Of a stretch of 6,494 bases of DNA, positions 5,675-6,494 are shown piece by piece. Made by a program: the position numbers and the translations under genes. The notes under the pieces were generated by a model, which made no database searches, was not told the origin of the DNA, and saw nothing but the letters and a program-made list of their open reading frames with translations. This DNA comes from Bacteroidota bacterium (GTDB lineage Bacteria; Bacteroidota; Bacteroidia; Flavobacteriales_D; Crocinitomicaceae): NCBI GenBank assembly GCA_024280195.1, contig JAJRQP010000001.1, forward strand, positions 1-6,494, in the 5' to 3' direction. How positions within the stretch are numbered: the stretch's first letter is position 1; every line of letters starts with the position of its first letter.

Positions 5675-5971
5675 ATGAAATTCGTAACACTCGACGATTT
5701 GCACGATGTACTTTTTGAGAAATTTGAGTTTACTGACTTTTATGGTCGAAATATTAGTGCATTAATAGATTGTTTGTCCAGTCTGAGATACCCCGAAGAT
5801 GAGATGATTGGCATCAACTTAGCAAAAGATGAAGTGTTAACAATAAAAATAAAGTTTATGTCAAACTTGAATGATTTTTGTTTAAATCATTTTTTAGTCG
5901 CCATTGAAAACGTCAACCGTTTCGAAAAAAGCAGAGATAGAATCCCTTCAATTGTTTTGATTTTGTCTTGA
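5675..5971 (+). CDS. Barstar-like ribonuclease inhibitor, orphan immunity protein
   Basis: A 98-residue protein resembling barstar, the cytoplasmic inhibitor of barnase-type RNases (about 90 residues). It has the signature FYGRNISALIDCL (residues 22-34), matching barstar's YYGENLDALWDCL, and ends in PSIVLILS like barstar's ITIILS. Of the two acidic barnase contacts on that helix, the second (barstar D39) is kept as D32, while the first (D35) is Ser28. This points to a partner with a somewhat different interface. ATG 5675 is the natural start; the upstream A-rich sequence shows no strong ribosome site. There is no barnase-like toxin in the window. The gene follows a vestigial cassette boundary by 15 bp, suggesting that its toxin was lost. 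It probably protects against siblings still carrying that toxin. Confidence 0.8.
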   Translation: MKFVTLDDLHDVLFEKFEFTDFYGRNISALIDCLSSLRYPEDEMIGINLAKDEVLTIKIKFMSNLNDFCLNHFLVAIENVNRFEKSRDRIPSIVLILS

Positions 5972-6267
5972 TAGATTCAAACTTCTTTATTATTAAGTGC
6001 ATTATTGACAAAGTAAAAATTAACTTTAAATAATACTCCATTAACTCAATGGACATCGGTATATTAATTGTCAACTCGAAGAAATATTATTTCCTCAATA
6101 AACCAACTCGATAAGTTTAAATCATATTATTAACTTTGCATTGATTAGACTTTACGAGTAAATAACCTTCATTTTAGATCGCCGTTTTCGAAAAGTAATA
6201 AATCCATTGAATATTCGTTTTTAGCTATGCTTACATAGTATTTTTAATTAATTTCGAACGATAAAAT
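5972..6267. other. AT-rich intergenic region separating the toxin locus from the next gene
   Basis: About 296 bp with no convincing gene on either strand. It contains small dyads: TCCATT-AACTC-AATGGA at 6037-6053 (6-bp stem) and an imperfect GAAGAAAT-ATT-ATTTCCTC at 6078-6096 (7 of 8 pairs). Neither is followed by a T-run, so neither is a convincing terminator. TTTTCGAAAA at 6185-6194 is a perfect palindrome that could be a protein site or chance. A candidate promoter element lies at 6131-6138. Confidence 0.6.
6131..6138 (+). promoter_or_regulatory. Candidate Bacteroidota -7 promoter element
   Basis: TAACTTTG fits the TAnnTTTG -7 consensus of Bacteroidota housekeeping promoters and lies about 130 bp before the next gene. 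No TTG-type -33 element is visible at the usual distance (only TTTA, too close), so the call is weak. Confidence 0.28.
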
Positions 6268-6494
6268 ATGAGCGACTCCACAAAACATCTTCCGTATCGT
6301 CTACTATTGACTTTTTTCTTGTTTGCAATAATATTTTCATTTGTGAAATGTAAAAAATGGACGCAAGGAGAGAATGAAACACAAATCAGTAGACATGGCG
6401 ATGATGAAGGACATAAAAAAGGACAAAATTGCATGAACTGTCATTATACTGAAGGAAAAGGCGAAGGATGGTTCTCAATTGGTGGCTCGGTTTA
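6268..6494 (+). CDS. Exported or membrane-anchored protein with a CxxCH haem-binding motif (3' end outside window)
   Basis: The frame runs from ATG 6268 to the window edge, so only about 75 residues are seen. The N-terminus is MSDSTKHLPYR followed by a hydrophobic segment (LLLTFFLFAIIFSFV) and then KCKKW. This is an uncleaved anchor or a signal sequence; the Cys after FVK is lipobox-like, but Lys just before it is unusual for lipoproteins. After a charged, His-containing stretch comes GQNCMNCHYTEGKG, with CMNCH as a covalent c-type haem attachment site, then GWFSIGGSV. It suggests a small periplasmic cytochrome-c-like protein, perhaps followed by a beta-rich domain. A separate transcription unit from the toxin locus is likely, given the intergenic gap. 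Too short for the ATG-to-stop search because it is cut by the edge. Confidence 0.7.
   Translation, partial: MSDSTKHLPYRLLLTFFLFAIIFSFVKCKKWTQGENETQISRHGDDEGHKKGQNCMNCHYTEGKGEGWFSIGGSV

Noticed and set aside
6004..6028. TTGACA followed by TAACTTTA as a promoter
   Set aside because: The spacing is only 10 bp, too short for a sigma-70 or Bacteroidota promoter.
6231..6434. Open frame on the - strand at the right end
   Set aside because: Opposite the CxxCH protein, which has a hydrophobic leader and a recognisable motif; the antisense product is Cys/Ser-rich with no family resemblance.

Overview
The window is an AT-rich bacterial segment holding one polymorphic-toxin locus, followed at the right edge by the start of an unrelated gene. 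The host is most likely a member of the Bacteroidota. This is inferred from the low GC, the absence of clear Shine-Dalgarno sequences before most starts, and a TAnnTTTG-type promoter element near the right end; no marker gene settles it. All genes lie on the + strand.

Region 1 (1-2553) is the apparently complete toxin-immunity pair. A long toxin carries an SH3-like domain, a LysM-like domain, a hydrophobic pre-toxin region and a C-terminal EndoU/BECR-like nuclease domain. It is followed 8 bp later by a 195-residue putative immunity gene. The toxin frame is open to the left edge, so its true start may lie outside the window.

Region 2 (2554-4773 and on to 5070) is an array of displaced toxin C-termini. 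About 150 bp of the long toxin gene, encoding the end of the hydrophobic segment and the start of the charged linker, recurs at about 2692-2842 and 3955-4114. Each copy leads into a different toxin domain with its own immunity gene. The first is a canonical bacterial EndoU nuclease with a 79-residue MafI-like partner. The second is a papain-fold (Tox-PL-like) domain with a 98-residue partner. Neither orphan has the delivery region or an ATG at its head, and both are preceded by an in-frame stop. They look like silent cassettes that could replace the tip of the long toxin by recombination through the repeat.

Region 3 (5071-5971) holds two immunity-type genes without toxins: an unrecognised 175-residue protein and a barstar-like protein. 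The barstar gene sits just after a vestigial copy of the cassette boundary sequence, as if its toxin had been deleted. Debris of other cassettes is visible: an immunity gene cut off exactly at the second repeat, the possible tail of its lost toxin, and a 20-codon fragment before the third repeat.

Region 4 (5972-6494) is about 300 bp of AT-rich intergenic DNA and then the 5' part of a membrane-anchored or exported protein with one CxxCH haem-binding motif, cut by the window edge.

As a system, one deliverable toxin has a stock of alternative warheads stored downstream. The extra immunity genes would protect against siblings that display those warheads or earlier ones.
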